13,525 nucleotides of DNA from Oscillospiraceae bacterium (GTDB taxonomy: Bacteria; Bacillota; Clostridia; Oscillospirales; Oscillospiraceae). Position numbers and translations under genes: made by a program. The stretch lies in the NCBI GenBank assembly GCA_017400415.1, contig JAFPTE010000104.1:1-13525 (forward strand). The letters run 5' to 3'. Under the pieces are notes generated by a model, which was not told the origin of the DNA, searched no databases, and worked only from the letters and a program-made list of their open reading frames with translations. Of this stretch, positions 1 to 7,426 are shown one piece after another (the first letter of the stretch is position 1; each line of letters starts with the position of its first letter).

Positions 1-1
1 C

Positions 2-55
2 AAGATCGGCCAGGCCATCCAGAAGAAGAAGGAAGAAAAGGAGCAGGATAAGTAA
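2..55 (+). CDS. C-terminal end of an unidentified protein (partial, 5' end outside window)
   Basis: Only the last 17 codons and a TAA stop (53-55) are inside the window. The tail reads KIGQAIQKKKEEKEQDK, a highly charged Lys/Glu/Gln-rich end typical of many cytoplasmic proteins and of cytoplasmic tails of membrane proteins. This is too short to identify a family. The frame is supported by its immediate abutment to the next gene: only four bases separate this stop from the TTG start of the exonuclease, so the two are probably co-transcribed and the second may be translated by coupling. Confidence 0.6.
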   Translation, partial: KIGQAIQKKKEEKEQDK

Positions 56-59
56 GCCC

Positions 60-611
60 TTGGACGTTTTTGCGGTTATAGACACGGAGACCAACTGGAA
101 TAACGAGCTCATGAGCGTGGGGGCAGTCCTGGCGGACGGTGACACGATGGCCATGCTGGACAAGAAGTACTACGTGCTGGCGCCGGAGTTCACCGTGGGC
201 GGCATATTCGGCCCCTCCCTCTTCCTGCCGGGCTTTGAGGATAATCCCGTCACCACCCGGGGGCAGATGGTCCTGGACCTGACCGCCTTTCTGAAGGAGG
301 CCGGGGCGGAGCACATCTTCGCCTACAACGCCATGTTCGACCGGCGGCTCCTGCCGGAGCTTGCGGGCTTCCACTGGTACGACATCATGCGGCTGGCGGC
401 CTACCGGCAGTATAACGACAGAATACCGCCCCAGGCGGAGTGCTGCTCCACCGGGCGGCTCAGGCGTGACTACGGCGTGGAGCCCATGCTGCGGCTGCTC
501 AGCGGCAGCAGCCGGTACTGCGAGACCCACAACGCACTGATCGACGCCATGGATGAGCTGCGCATCATGCAGCTTCTGGGCCACAAGCCAGAAAAATACA
601 TAGAGCTGTAG
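60..611 (+). CDS. DEDDh-type 3'-5' exonuclease domain protein (DnaQ-like fold)
   Basis: A 183-residue protein that is essentially one RNase T/DnaQ-like exonuclease domain, expected to remove nucleotides from 3' ends using two metal ions. Seen: motif I FAVIDTET with D8 and E10, motif II FAYNAMFD with N90 and D94, and motif III ETHNALIDA with H157 and D162, so all five DEDDh residues are present. No polymerase, helicase or other domain is attached, and there is no signal peptide or membrane segment. DNA versus RNA substrate cannot be decided. The start must be at or near TTG 60, because the first ATG (codon 18) would remove motif I. The ribosome site is weak (AGGA-like at 45-48, AAAGGAG at 37-43 but distant), which suggests coupling to the gene ending at 55. 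A terminator follows at once, so this is the last gene of its transcript. Confidence 0.88.
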   Translation: MDVFAVIDTETNWNNELMSVGAVLADGDTMAMLDKKYYVLAPEFTVGGIFGPSLFLPGFEDNPVTTRGQMVLDLTAFLKEAGAEHIFAYNAMFDRRLLPELAGFHWYDIMRLAAYRQYNDRIPPQAECCSTGRLRRDYGVEPMLRLLSGSSRYCETHNALIDAMDELRIMQLLGHKPEKYIEL

Positions 612-636
612 GGCGGGAGTTTTTCCGCCCTTTTTT
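611..636 (+). terminator. Rho-independent terminator after the exonuclease gene
   Basis: A six-base-pair G+C stem, GGGCGG (611-616) with CCGCCC (625-630), encloses an eight-base loop and is followed directly by six T (631-636). The first base of the stem is the last base of the TAG stop. It separates the exonuclease transcript from the sigma-factor gene. Confidence 0.85.
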
Positions 637-688
637 CATGGGTTTTTTTGTTTTTGCGTGTATTATATGACAGAGAGGAGGCGAAGGC

Positions 689-1222
689 GTGGTAGAGAGC
701 GAGATAATAAAGCTGCTGAAGGCCCACAACGAGGCGGGTCTCACGGCCCTTCAGGAGCATTACGGCCCATTTATAGACTACATACTGCGCCCGATTCTCC
801 CGGAGACAGCGGACCGGGAGGAATGCCTGGGCGAGGTTAATCTGAAAATCTGGGACTCCGCCCCCTCCTATGACGCGGAAAAGGGCAGCTTCAAGGCCTG
901 GCTGGGAGCCATAGCCAGAAACTGCGCCCTTAATCACCGGCGGAAGGCGCGTCCCGCCGAGGAGCTGAGCGAGGACCTTCCCTCCCAGGACCCCACCCCG
1001 GAGGAGCAGACCATCACAAAGGAGCGGCTTGGGGAGCTGCACGAGGCACTGCGCCGTCTTACAGACTCCGACCGGGAGATAATCTATCGGAAGTATTTCT
1101 ACATGCAGAGCGAAAAGCAGATCGCCGCCGAAAAGGGTACCACCGTCCGGGCCATTGAGGGGCGGCTGTACCGAATCAAAAAGCGGCTTCGTGAGGCCCT
1201 GGGAGGTGAGAGTCATGAGTGA
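689..1222 (+). CDS. RNA polymerase sigma factor, sigma-70 family, ECF type
   Basis: A 177-residue two-domain sigma factor. Region 2 covers about residues 17-86, including W55 and the KGSFKAWLGAIARN segment (65-78), with a basic NHRRK end. A linker rich in Glu and Pro (89-110) follows, then region 4 at about 112-170 with the helix-turn-helix at 141-167 (EKQIAAEKGTTVRAIEGRLY). There is no region 1 or 3, and the length is normal for an extracytoplasmic-function sigma. GTG 689 is chosen as start because AGAGGAGG (674-681) lies seven bases upstream; other in-frame starts are worse. The stop overlaps the start of the next gene by eight bases, the arrangement usual for sigma/anti-sigma pairs, so this sigma is probably held by that membrane protein. 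Its regulon is unknown. I see no convincing promoter of its own in 637-673. Confidence 0.92.
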   Translation: MVESEIIKLLKAHNEAGLTALQEHYGPFIDYILRPILPETADREECLGEVNLKIWDSAPSYDAEKGSFKAWLGAIARNCALNHRRKARPAEELSEDLPSQDPTPEEQTITKERLGELHEALRRLTDSDREIIYRKYFYMQSEKQIAAEKGTTVRAIEGRLYRIKKRLREALGGESHE

Positions 1223-2678
1223 CAGAGAGCTTGAAAGGCTCCTTGCCCTGGAGCTTGAGGAAGCTCGTCCGGACAGCGTCACCGCAAGGGCGGTAAACCC
1301 CATTCGCCGCAGCATGAGGCTGCTGCTCTTGGGCTTGGCCATGAGTTCCGTGACACTGGACATCCTTTGCCTTAACTATATCCTCCCCGGCCTGGGCTCC
1401 ATTCTTATGCTTCTCGGGCTCCGGTCCCTGCGGCAGGAGAAGGGCTTTAAAGCTGCATTTTACATACAGCTTTTCCGCACCGGGCTCACCATGGCGGCAA
1501 ATGGACTGAGGGCAGCCGCATTGTGGCCCCTTCTTGCAGGCAGCATGGCCTTCATGGTTTGGCTTTCGGTAATAAGCTTCCTTCTGACGACGGCGGAAAT
1601 GCTTTCGCTGCGCCGTGGGCTGAAAAACCTTGCCTCCGGCGCCGGGGTGAAGACCGGCGGCTTCCTCTGGGCCCTTGTAATCTGGTACATTGTCATATAC
1701 GGGCTGACCCTGCTGCCCTTCCCGGCAAGCGGCCTCACCACAGGCATTATAGCCCTGGGGGCCTTCAGTCTGATTATATGGAACCTTTGGCTGCTGGCAA
1801 GGGAGATAACCGAAGCAGGCTTTTCCGTCAGACCGGCGGAGGTAAAGATCGGGACCTTCACCCTGGCTGCCCTGCTGGCGGCGCTCTCCGTATTGCTGGT
1901 GGTCCTGGGCTATGTGCTCTGCCCCCAGCTTCCCATGAACTGGCAGGTCCGGGAGGAGCCCGGCGAAACCCAGGTGCGTGAAAAGCTCCTCTCCATGGGC
2001 TTCCCGGATTACGTTCTGGAGGATCTGACCGATGAAGAGGTGTTGAGATTCCAGGATGCGGAACAGGTGCTCTGTTATGTGCGCAGCTACAATGGGGACG
2101 GAACGGACGGCAACCGTGCGCACGCAGCTGATCCCAAGCCTCTGCGTGTCACCACCGTGGCGGTGAAGCTGCCGGTCCGGCTCAACACCTGGCGGATTGT
2201 GCGGCACCTGGAGTACACTCAGCCGGTGAGCTTCTACGGCTCCGAGGCCTTCTATATCAGGAATGCCAACAGCTATGACTGGTTCTTTTCCCGCCCGGGC
2301 GATTATTCAGGCAGGGTCCTCTGCGACAGAGACGGAGTGAGCTATGCTGCCCCCTACGCATTGCTTACGGAGGAAAACCTGTACGCCCGCAGCAGTTACG
2401 GCCACAGCCCGTATTACGTTCTGTTCGGCCTGTATTCCCTGCCCAACGACGCCCGGCGCCAGCGTTGCTACGTGATTGTTGAATACACCGCCTACAACAC
2501 CCTTTCCTACTACCTGCAGCCGTGGATGGAATACGCCCACCAGGACGTCCCGCTCCAGTACCCGGTCATATCCGGCAAGGATTGGTTCCAGGGGGAACGG
2601 AGTTTCAATTATTCCTTCAGGCGGACCCAGATTATCTCCCTCCTCCAGGCAAAAGGAGATAATCCGAAATTTGAATAA
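1215..2678 (+). CDS. Polytopic membrane protein, putative ECF anti-sigma/sensor partner
   Basis: I do not recognise a named family. From ATG 1215 (GGGAGGTGAG just upstream at 1201-1210) it is 487 residues. Residues 1-33 are charged and cytoplasmic-looking (MSDRELERLLALELEEARPD), which could be the sigma-binding part. Hydrophobic segments follow at about 35-52, 53-70, 79-98, 100-125, 150-168, 173-194 and 213-236, giving six or seven membrane passes. The last 250 residues (238-487) are polar and aromatic-rich, with a motif GFPDYVLEDLTDEEVLRF (262-279) and many Tyr/Trp. The eight-base overlap with the ECF sigma gene is the main reason to suspect it controls that sigma. A classical zinc anti-sigma motif (HxxxCxxC) is absent. 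It could instead be a transported-signal sensor or simply a target of the sigma. Role inferred, not shown. Confidence 0.75.
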   Translation: MSDRELERLLALELEEARPDSVTARAVNPIRRSMRLLLLGLAMSSVTLDILCLNYILPGLGSILMLLGLRSLRQEKGFKAAFYIQLFRTGLTMAANGLRAAALWPLLAGSMAFMVWLSVISFLLTTAEMLSLRRGLKNLASGAGVKTGGFLWALVIWYIVIYGLTLLPFPASGLTTGIIALGAFSLIIWNLWLLAREITEAGFSVRPAEVKIGTFTLAALLAALSVLLVVLGYVLCPQLPMNWQVREEPGETQVREKLLSMGFPDYVLEDLTDEEVLRFQDAEQVLCYVRSYNGDGTDGNRAHAADPKPLRVTTVAVKLPVRLNTWRIVRHLEYTQPVSFYGSEAFYIRNANSYDWFFSRPGDYSGRVLCDRDGVSYAAPYALLTEENLYARSSYGHSPYYVLFGLYSLPNDARRQRCYVIVEYTAYNTLSYYLQPWMEYAHQDVPLQYPVISGKDWFQGERSFNYSFRRTQIISLLQAKGDNPKFE

Positions 2679-2684
2679 AACAGC

Positions 2685-2711
2685 AGCGGAAGGGGTCTCT
2701 CCCCTTCCGCT
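2685..2711. terminator. Bidirectional terminator between convergent genes
   Basis: A perfect eleven-base-pair stem, AGCGGAAGGGG (2685-2695) with CCCCTTCCGCT (2701-2711), has a five-base loop. On the plus strand it is followed by TTTGATTATT; on the minus strand the stem is followed by GCTGTTTTATT. It fills the 37-base gap between the stop of the membrane protein (2678) and the stop of the MFS gene (2716), and so can serve both. Confidence 0.85.
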
Positions 2712-2715
2712 TTGA

Positions 2716-3957
2716 TTATTCTTCCACGCTGTAAACCCTGGATATCTCCTTTTTGTTCCCGCCGATGATGACGAGGGCGGCCACAAGGACCATGGCCTCC
2801 ACGGCGGTCACCATAGGCCGCTCCGCCAGGAACAGGCTCATTACTCCCGCTGCGGCCTCGCCGATAATGCTGCCCACGGTGTTCAGGGTGCCGAAGGCGC
2901 CGTTGAAGCGGCCCTTCCTATCATCCGGCACGTAGCGCTGGGTGGCGGAGATACGGATGTTGTAGCTTGTCATGCCAAGAATTCCGGAGGCAAAGCAAAG
3001 GGCCATCATAGCCGGCACCGGCAGGTAAAGGTAAATCCCCTCAAACAGCGCCGTCAGCACGTAGACGACCAGAGTTATGCCGTACTTGTACTTTGCCGGT
3101 ATCTTCAGCCGGTAGTGGATTATGCCGCCGATGACCCGGGCCACGGTACCCATGCCCCAGACCAGCATGTAGACGTACTCCCCGTTCTCAAAGGCGGAGC
3201 GGAAGTACGGCAGGGTCACCACTCCGGTGACGCCGCCGGTAATGCTGGAGAAGAAGAAATAGACCGCAATGGCCAGAAGTCCCTTCTCCGCAAAAAGGTA
3301 GCTCATGCCCTCCCGGAAGTCCCGGGTAAAGCGCTCCAGGCCCTTTGGGCCCTCCCGGGCTTCCTTTGTGTACTTCTCCGGGGTCTTCAGCTGCGTCTCC
3401 ATAATTGCCGCCAGCAGATAGGTCAGGCAGTTTGCCATGAACAGGGGCACAATGCCGAAGGTCTTGTAGACGAAGGTGGACACGGGCACCATGACGGCGG
3501 AGAGGGTCTCCAGGGTGGAGTCCACGGCGTAGGCCCGCTGGAAGTTCCCCTCCGTGATGGTAAGGGGGTAAAAGCTCTGGTAGGCCACGCTGTAAATGCC
3601 GCCGATGGCCCCCAGGAGGATGTTCATGGCGGCAAAAAACAGATAGCTGAAATAGCCGCTCATGACCACCAGGGTCATTATGAGAAACAGGCCGGAGGTG
3701 AGGAAATCCAGGGTATATATGGTCTTTTTCCTGGAAAACCGGTCCAGGAAGGGCCCCGCCACCATAGGCGCCAGGGCCGAGGGCAGCATGTACAGTATGG
3801 TGTACAGGGCAAAAAGGGGTGTGGAGTCTGTCCGGTCCAGCACCATAAGGCTCATGGCGAAGCCGGAGAGGGTGCTGCCCAGAAGGGACACCATGCTGCC
3901 CAGAGTTATGATGGTAAAATCCCTGGTCCACAGGGTGTTTTTTTGTTTCTGTTCCAT
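2716..3957 (-). CDS. Major facilitator superfamily transporter, MefA-like/DHA3 efflux type
   Basis: A 413-residue integral membrane protein of normal MFS length with about twelve hydrophobic helices. The N-terminus LWTRDFTIITLGSMVS resembles the start of MefA-like drug exporters, and the loop between helices 2 and 3 carries the MFS motif A (GPFLDRFSRKK, residues 68-78). The family exports small molecules, including macrolides in MefA, by proton antiport; the substrate here is unknown. The ATG at 3957 is required to keep the first helix, yet the bases before it (CTTTTGCTATT, minus strand) contain no Shine-Dalgarno sequence. A hairpin terminator ending about 20 bases upstream, after glf, leaves no room for a standard promoter. 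Expression may depend on read-through or attenuation. The gene is convergent with the sigma/membrane-protein pair. Confidence 0.9.
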   Translation of the reverse strand: MEQKQKNTLWTRDFTIITLGSMVSLLGSTLSGFAMSLMVLDRTDSTPLFALYTILYMLPSALAPMVAGPFLDRFSRKKTIYTLDFLTSGLFLIMTLVVMSGYFSYLFFAAMNILLGAIGGIYSVAYQSFYPLTITEGNFQRAYAVDSTLETLSAVMVPVSTFVYKTFGIVPLFMANCLTYLLAAIMETQLKTPEKYTKEAREGPKGLERFTRDFREGMSYLFAEKGLLAIAVYFFFSSITGGVTGVVTLPYFRSAFENGEYVYMLVWGMGTVARVIGGIIHYRLKIPAKYKYGITLVVYVLTALFEGIYLYLPVPAMMALCFASGILGMTSYNIRISATQRYVPDDRKGRFNGAFGTLNTVGSIIGEAAAGVMSLFLAERPMVTAVEAMVLVAALVIIGGNKKEISRVYSVEE

Positions 3958-3973
3958 AATAGCAAAAGGTCAC

Positions 3974-4001
3974 AAAGGGGACGGGAAAAGCTCCCGCCCC
4001 C
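3974..4001 (-). terminator. Hairpin terminator after glf, directly upstream of the MFS gene
   Basis: Read on the minus strand, GGGGGCGGGA (4001-3992) pairs with TCCCGTCCCC (3986-3977) in a ten-base-pair stem with one G-U pair and a five-base loop, followed by TTTGTG. On the plus strand the same position would be an A-C mismatch, so the structure is best formed in the minus-strand transcript. It lies 19 bases after the glf stop and about 19 bases before the MFS start codon. The T run is short, so termination may be incomplete. Confidence 0.65.
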
Positions 4002-4020
4002 TAAAATATGTTGGATTTAA

Positions 4021-5124
4021 TTATCTGAGCTCCGCTCTGACGCAGTCCAGGGCCGCACGGATGACCTTGTCCATGTCAAAGTATTTGTACATGCCCAGTC
4101 TGCCGCCGAAAATCACGTCCGGCCGCTCCTTGGCCAGCTCCCTGTAGGCCTCATAGAGCTTGCCGTTCCGCTCGTCGTTCACGGGGTAATAGGGCTCCAT
4201 GCCGGCCTTCCACTCCGTGGGGTACTCTTTGGAGATGACGGTTTTGGGCTGCTTGCCGAACACGAAGTGCTTGTGCTCGATGATGCGGGTATAGGGGATC
4301 TCCCGCTCGGTGTAGTTCACCACGGCGCTGCCCTGGTAGTTGTCAGTATCCAGGACCTCGGTCTCAAAGGAGACGGTGCGGTACTGAAGGGTGCCCAGCT
4401 TAAAGCCGAAGAACTCATCAATCATGCCGGTGAAAACGGTCTTCTCGGCGATGCCCTCATGGCCCCGGATAAACTCAAAGTAATCGGTGTTCAGGAGGAC
4501 CTGGCTGCCTGCCAGGAGCTTCTGAACCATGGCGTCATAGCCCTCCACCGGGATGCCCTGGTAGCGGTCGGTAAAGTAGTTGTTGTCGTACACAAAGCGC
4601 AGGGGCAGGCGGCGGATTATGAAGGAGGGCAGCTCCGTGCAGCTTCTGCCCCACTGCTTCTCCGTATAGCCCTTCACCAGCTTCTCGTAAACGTCCCGGC
4701 CCACCAGCTTCAGGGCCTGCTCCTCAAGATTTTTGGGCTCCCCGATGTTCAGGTCGGCAATCTGGTCGGCGATTATCCTCTTCGCCTCGGCCGGGGTCTT
4801 TATGCCCCACATTTTGGAGAAGGTGTTCATATTGAAGGGCAGGTTATAGAGCTCATCCTTATATACCGCCACCGGGGAATTGATGAAGCTGTTGAACTCC
4901 CCCAGGGCGCAGACATAGTCCCAGACCTCCTTATCGGAGGTGTGGAAGATATGGGCGCCGTACTTGTGGACCTGGATGCCCTCTATCTCCTCCACGTGGA
5001 TGTTGCCGGCGATGTGGTCACGCCTGTCGATAACAAGGCAGCTCTTCCCCGCCTTTGTGGCCTCGGCGGCGAACACGGCGCCGAAAAGGCCGGCGCCCAC
5101 TATGAGATAGTCATATTTTTTCAT
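4021..5124 (-). CDS. glf: UDP-galactopyranose mutase
   Basis: Converts UDP-galactopyranose to UDP-galactofuranose, the donor for galactofuranose in surface polysaccharides; a cytoplasmic FAD enzyme. Seen in 367 residues (usual size): the dinucleotide-binding GAGLFG (10-15), the second strand VIDRRDHIAGN (31-41), the family signature HKYGAHIFHT (53-62), and later KQWGRSC, YQGIPVEGYDAM and GGRLGMYKYFDMD, all typical of bacterial Glf. Start: GTG 5127 and ATG 5124 are adjacent. GAGGTG sits two bases from the GTG but five from the ATG, so ATG 5124 is preferred. That ribosome site overlaps the stop of the upstream glycosyltransferase (TGATGAGGTG) with a 12-base gap, so the two are one operon and probably translationally coupled. 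A hairpin terminator follows. Confidence 0.96.
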   Translation of the reverse strand: MKKYDYLIVGAGLFGAVFAAEATKAGKSCLVIDRRDHIAGNIHVEEIEGIQVHKYGAHIFHTSDKEVWDYVCALGEFNSFINSPVAVYKDELYNLPFNMNTFSKMWGIKTPAEAKRIIADQIADLNIGEPKNLEEQALKLVGRDVYEKLVKGYTEKQWGRSCTELPSFIIRRLPLRFVYDNNYFTDRYQGIPVEGYDAMVQKLLAGSQVLLNTDYFEFIRGHEGIAEKTVFTGMIDEFFGFKLGTLQYRTVSFETEVLDTDNYQGSAVVNYTEREIPYTRIIEHKHFVFGKQPKTVISKEYPTEWKAGMEPYYPVNDERNGKLYEAYRELAKERPDVIFGGRLGMYKYFDMDKVIRAALDCVRAELR

Positions 5125-5136
5125 CACGGCACCTCA

Positions 5137-6156
5137 TCAATTGAAGTTGAAGAGCTTGTTGGCCAGCTTGTAGCCGGCGGCGCAGATGAATCTGCCGGGC
5201 TTGCCCGGGATGTGGAGGGCACGGCCGAAGAAGCCCTTCCTTATCTTGTTGTACTCCCAGGGGTGGTTCTCCTTGAGCCACTGCCACAGCTCATCCTTCT
5301 TGGCGGTGAGCTCGTCCGTGTCGCCCAGGATGCACATGATGGAGGACACCACGGTGATGATCTCCTGGTAATTGAAGATGGTCTGCTGCTGGCGCTTGTT
5401 GGCCACGTGCTCCACGTCCACCTGCTCAAACAGGAGCTTGTTTACCCGGAGCTGCTGGTCGATGCGCTTAATCATGGTGTTGGTCTGGACGGACTGGTCC
5501 TCACGGCCTATGAAATAGTGGTAGAAGTTCACGTCCATGTAATAGAGGCTCTCCACGGAGGCCAGAGGCACCGTGGCGTAGAGGTTATCCACATAGAAGG
5601 TGTGCTTGGGAAGCTCAAGGCCGCTGTTCCGCAGCATCTCCGTCCGGTAGATAAGGGCGTGCATCAGCAGATAGTGGCCCGTGGCGAAGGCGCCCACGTC
5701 GTCCCAGGTAAGGAGCCGGTCCGCCTTCATGGCGCTGCGGTAATGGATGACACGCTTGGTCTTCACGCCCACCTTGTCGTAGACGTAGTTGGAAACCAGC
5801 AGGTCCACGGGCTTTTCCATCATGGAAAACTCACGGAGCTTCACAAGGATACGTCGGAGGATGGTCTCATCCACCCAGTCGTCAGAGTCCACCACCTTGA
5901 AATACATGCCGGTGGCGTTCCGAAGGCCCGTCATGACGGCGCCGCCGTGGCCGGCATTCTCCTGGTGTATGGCCTTCACGATGGTGGGGTGCTCTGCCTG
6001 GAGGCGCTGGGCGATCTCCAGGGTGTTGTCCTTCTGGGAGCCGTCGTCCACCACAAGGATCTCCACGTCCTCCCCTCCCGCCAGGAGGGTGTTGACTGCG
6101 TGCTCCATGTACTCTGCGGAGTTATAGCAGGGTACGGCTATGCTTAAAAGCTTCAT
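5137..6156 (-). CDS. Glycosyltransferase family 2 protein
   Basis: A 339-residue GT-A fold transferase that moves a sugar from a nucleotide donor to a growing glycan. Seen: the N-terminal strand LLSIAVPCYNSAEYM (3-17), the nucleotide-binding VVDDGS (35-40), the ENAGHGGAVMTGLRNATG segment (66-83) and the metal-binding VDSDDW (89-94). The C-terminal part, about 200-339, is less conserved, ends in a basic region (FGRALHIPGKPGRF) and has no clear membrane helix. ATG 6156 has AAAGGAG nine bases upstream. Its partner glf, twelve bases downstream, suggests that this enzyme uses or builds onto UDP-galactofuranose, but the donor and acceptor are not readable from sequence. The two-gene unit has no polymerase, flippase or other export gene within the window. 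Confidence 0.9.
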   Translation of the reverse strand: MKLLSIAVPCYNSAEYMEHAVNTLLAGGEDVEILVVDDGSQKDNTLEIAQRLQAEHPTIVKAIHQENAGHGGAVMTGLRNATGMYFKVVDSDDWVDETILRRILVKLREFSMMEKPVDLLVSNYVYDKVGVKTKRVIHYRSAMKADRLLTWDDVGAFATGHYLLMHALIYRTEMLRNSGLELPKHTFYVDNLYATVPLASVESLYYMDVNFYHYFIGREDQSVQTNTMIKRIDQQLRVNKLLFEQVDVEHVANKRQQQTIFNYQEIITVVSSIMCILGDTDELTAKKDELWQWLKENHPWEYNKIRKGFFGRALHIPGKPGRFICAAGYKLANKLFNFN

Positions 6157-6188
6157 GGGAAGAATCTCCTTTGTTTGTTGGTTTTACC

Positions 6189-6217
6189 AGTATACACCTT
6201 TCGGGCAAAAAATGAAA
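6189..6217 (-). promoter_or_regulatory. Possible promoter of the glycosyltransferase-glf operon
   Basis: On the minus strand TATACT (6194-6189) is a good -10 box. With a 17-base spacer the -35 box would be TTTCAT (6217-6212), which matches TTGACA only in part. Transcription would begin near 6182, leaving about 25 bases of leader that hold the AAAGGAG ribosome site. The 76-base gap after the U32 gene contains no strong terminator, so read-through from the thyA operon is also possible. Confidence 0.4.
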
Positions 6218-6232
6218 GAGCTTACAGCTATT

Positions 6233-7426
6233 TTATTCCCTTCTCCGCAAAAAGTCCCCGGGCTGCAGGTCCAGACTGCAGGGCACCAGCAGGGTCTCAT
6301 TGGGGTGGGGCGCCGCCTGGCGGCTCTCCCCCTCCGGGGTGCGTATCTCCGTTACCGTGAAGCTGCCGGACACATTGGGGCTCAGGGCCTCCAGGGTGTC
6401 CCCCACGCAGAAGCGGTTCCGCTGCCGCAGGACCAGGCAGTCCCCCTCCCGGCCCAGAACGTTGGCGATGAAGGTGCAGTCCTTTGAGTATCTGCCGGAG
6501 TTATTGTGGTGCTCACGGACCTGGCCGTAATAGAAGCCCGTGGAATAGGGCCTGTGCTTGAGGGAAAGGACCTCCCGGATGCAGTCGTCCATGGAGGCGG
6601 TGCCGTCCATGGCCCGGCGGTAGGCGCCGGTGACTGTGGCCACATAATAGGCGGTCTTCATTCTCCCCTCGATCTTGAAGGAGCTCACGCCAGCAGCCGC
6701 CAGCTCGTCCAGGTGCTCTATGCAGCACAGATCGTGGGAGGACAGAATTGTGGTGAAGCCGTCGTTTTCCTCGATGGGGAAATACTCCCCGGGCCGCTTC
6801 TCCTCCGTAAGGGCGTAGTTCCAGCGGCAGGGCTGACTGCACTCTCCCCTGTTGCCGCTGCGGTCATTGAGGAAGGAGCTGAGGATGCACCTGCCGGAGT
6901 AGGCCATGCACATGGCCCCGTGGACAAAGGCCTCCAGCTCCAGGTCCGGGGGCGTGTTGTCCCGGAGGCGGCGTATCTCGTCCAGGGTAATCTCCCGGGC
7001 CAGGACTATGCGCCTTGCGCCCATCTCATAATAGACCCGGGCGGCGGCGTAGTTCTGGCAGTTGGCCTGGGTGGAGATGTGGCACTCCAGGTCCGGAGCG
7101 GCCCTGCGGAACTCCGCCAGGACCCCTATATCCGAAATAATTGCGGCGTCCGCACCCAGGCCTTGAAGGAGCCTGGCATAGTCGCCGCAGAGGGCTATTT
7201 CATCGTTTACTGCGAAGGAATTGACGGTTACGTAGACCTTCTTCCCCAGGCTGTGGGCACAGGAAACGGCCTGGGCCAGGCTCTCCTCGGAGAAGGCGGC
7301 CTTCTCGCTGCGCAGCTGCAACATGGGCCCGCCCATATACACGGCGTCTGCCCCGAAGCGCAGGGCGGCTTCCAGGCTCTCCCGGTCCCCGGCGGGGCTC
7401 AAAAGCTCAGCTGAGAGTTTTGACAT
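6233..7426 (-). CDS. U32 family protein (TrhP/RlhA-like RNA hydroxylation type)
   Basis: A 397-residue member of peptidase family U32. Members once called collagenases now include TrhP (5-hydroxyuridine at tRNA position 34) and RlhA (23S rRNA C2501), so an RNA-modification role is more likely than proteolysis. Seen: AELLSPAGD at the N-terminus (6-14), a TIM-barrel-like first half, and the U32 signature from E165 (EAFVHGAMCMAYSGRCILS). Cysteines C173, C180, C196 and C200, with the run NRGECSQPCR, could hold an iron-sulphur cluster. The end (residues 320-397) looks like the small beta-rich C-terminal domain. The start is ATG 7426, which puts ELLSPAGD where the family has it; TTG 7459 would add eleven unlikely residues. 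It overlaps folA by 20 bases and lacks a ribosome site, so translation is probably coupled. TrhP versus another subfamily is not settled. Confidence 0.88.
   Translation of the reverse strand: MSKLSAELLSPAGDRESLEAALRFGADAVYMGGPMLQLRSEKAAFSEESLAQAVSCAHSLGKKVYVTVNSFAVNDEIALCGDYARLLQGLGADAAIISDIGVLAEFRRAAPDLECHISTQANCQNYAAARVYYEMGARRIVLAREITLDEIRRLRDNTPPDLELEAFVHGAMCMAYSGRCILSSFLNDRSGNRGECSQPCRWNYALTEEKRPGEYFPIEENDGFTTILSSHDLCCIEHLDELAAAGVSSFKIEGRMKTAYYVATVTGAYRRAMDGTASMDDCIREVLSLKHRPYSTGFYYGQVREHHNNSGRYSKDCTFIANVLGREGDCLVLRQRNRFCVGDTLEALSPNVSGSFTVTEIRTPEGESRQAAPHPNETLLVPCSLDLQPGDFLRRRE

Noticed and set aside
637..688. Possible sigma-factor promoter with a TATTAT box at 661-666
   Set aside because: No -35 box stands at 16-18 bases upstream and no ECF-type -35 (GGAAC-like) was found, so the -10-like string alone is not enough.
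1176..2207. A 343-codon open frame on the minus strand opposite the membrane protein
   Set aside because: The plus frame has a ribosome site, coupling to the sigma gene and clear membrane helices. The antisense translation is Gly/His/Pro/Gln-rich, like other shadow frames here.
4267..6147. A 626-codon open frame on the plus strand opposite glf and the glycosyltransferase
   Set aside because: It spans two well-identified minus-strand genes, has a low-complexity Val/Leu/His/Gly-rich translation with no recognisable domain, and arises from the high G+C third-position bias of the real genes.
6205..6232. Small inverted repeat AGCT-TAC-AGCT as terminator of the U32 gene
   Set aside because: The stem is only four base pairs and is not directly followed by a T run, so it is too weak to call.
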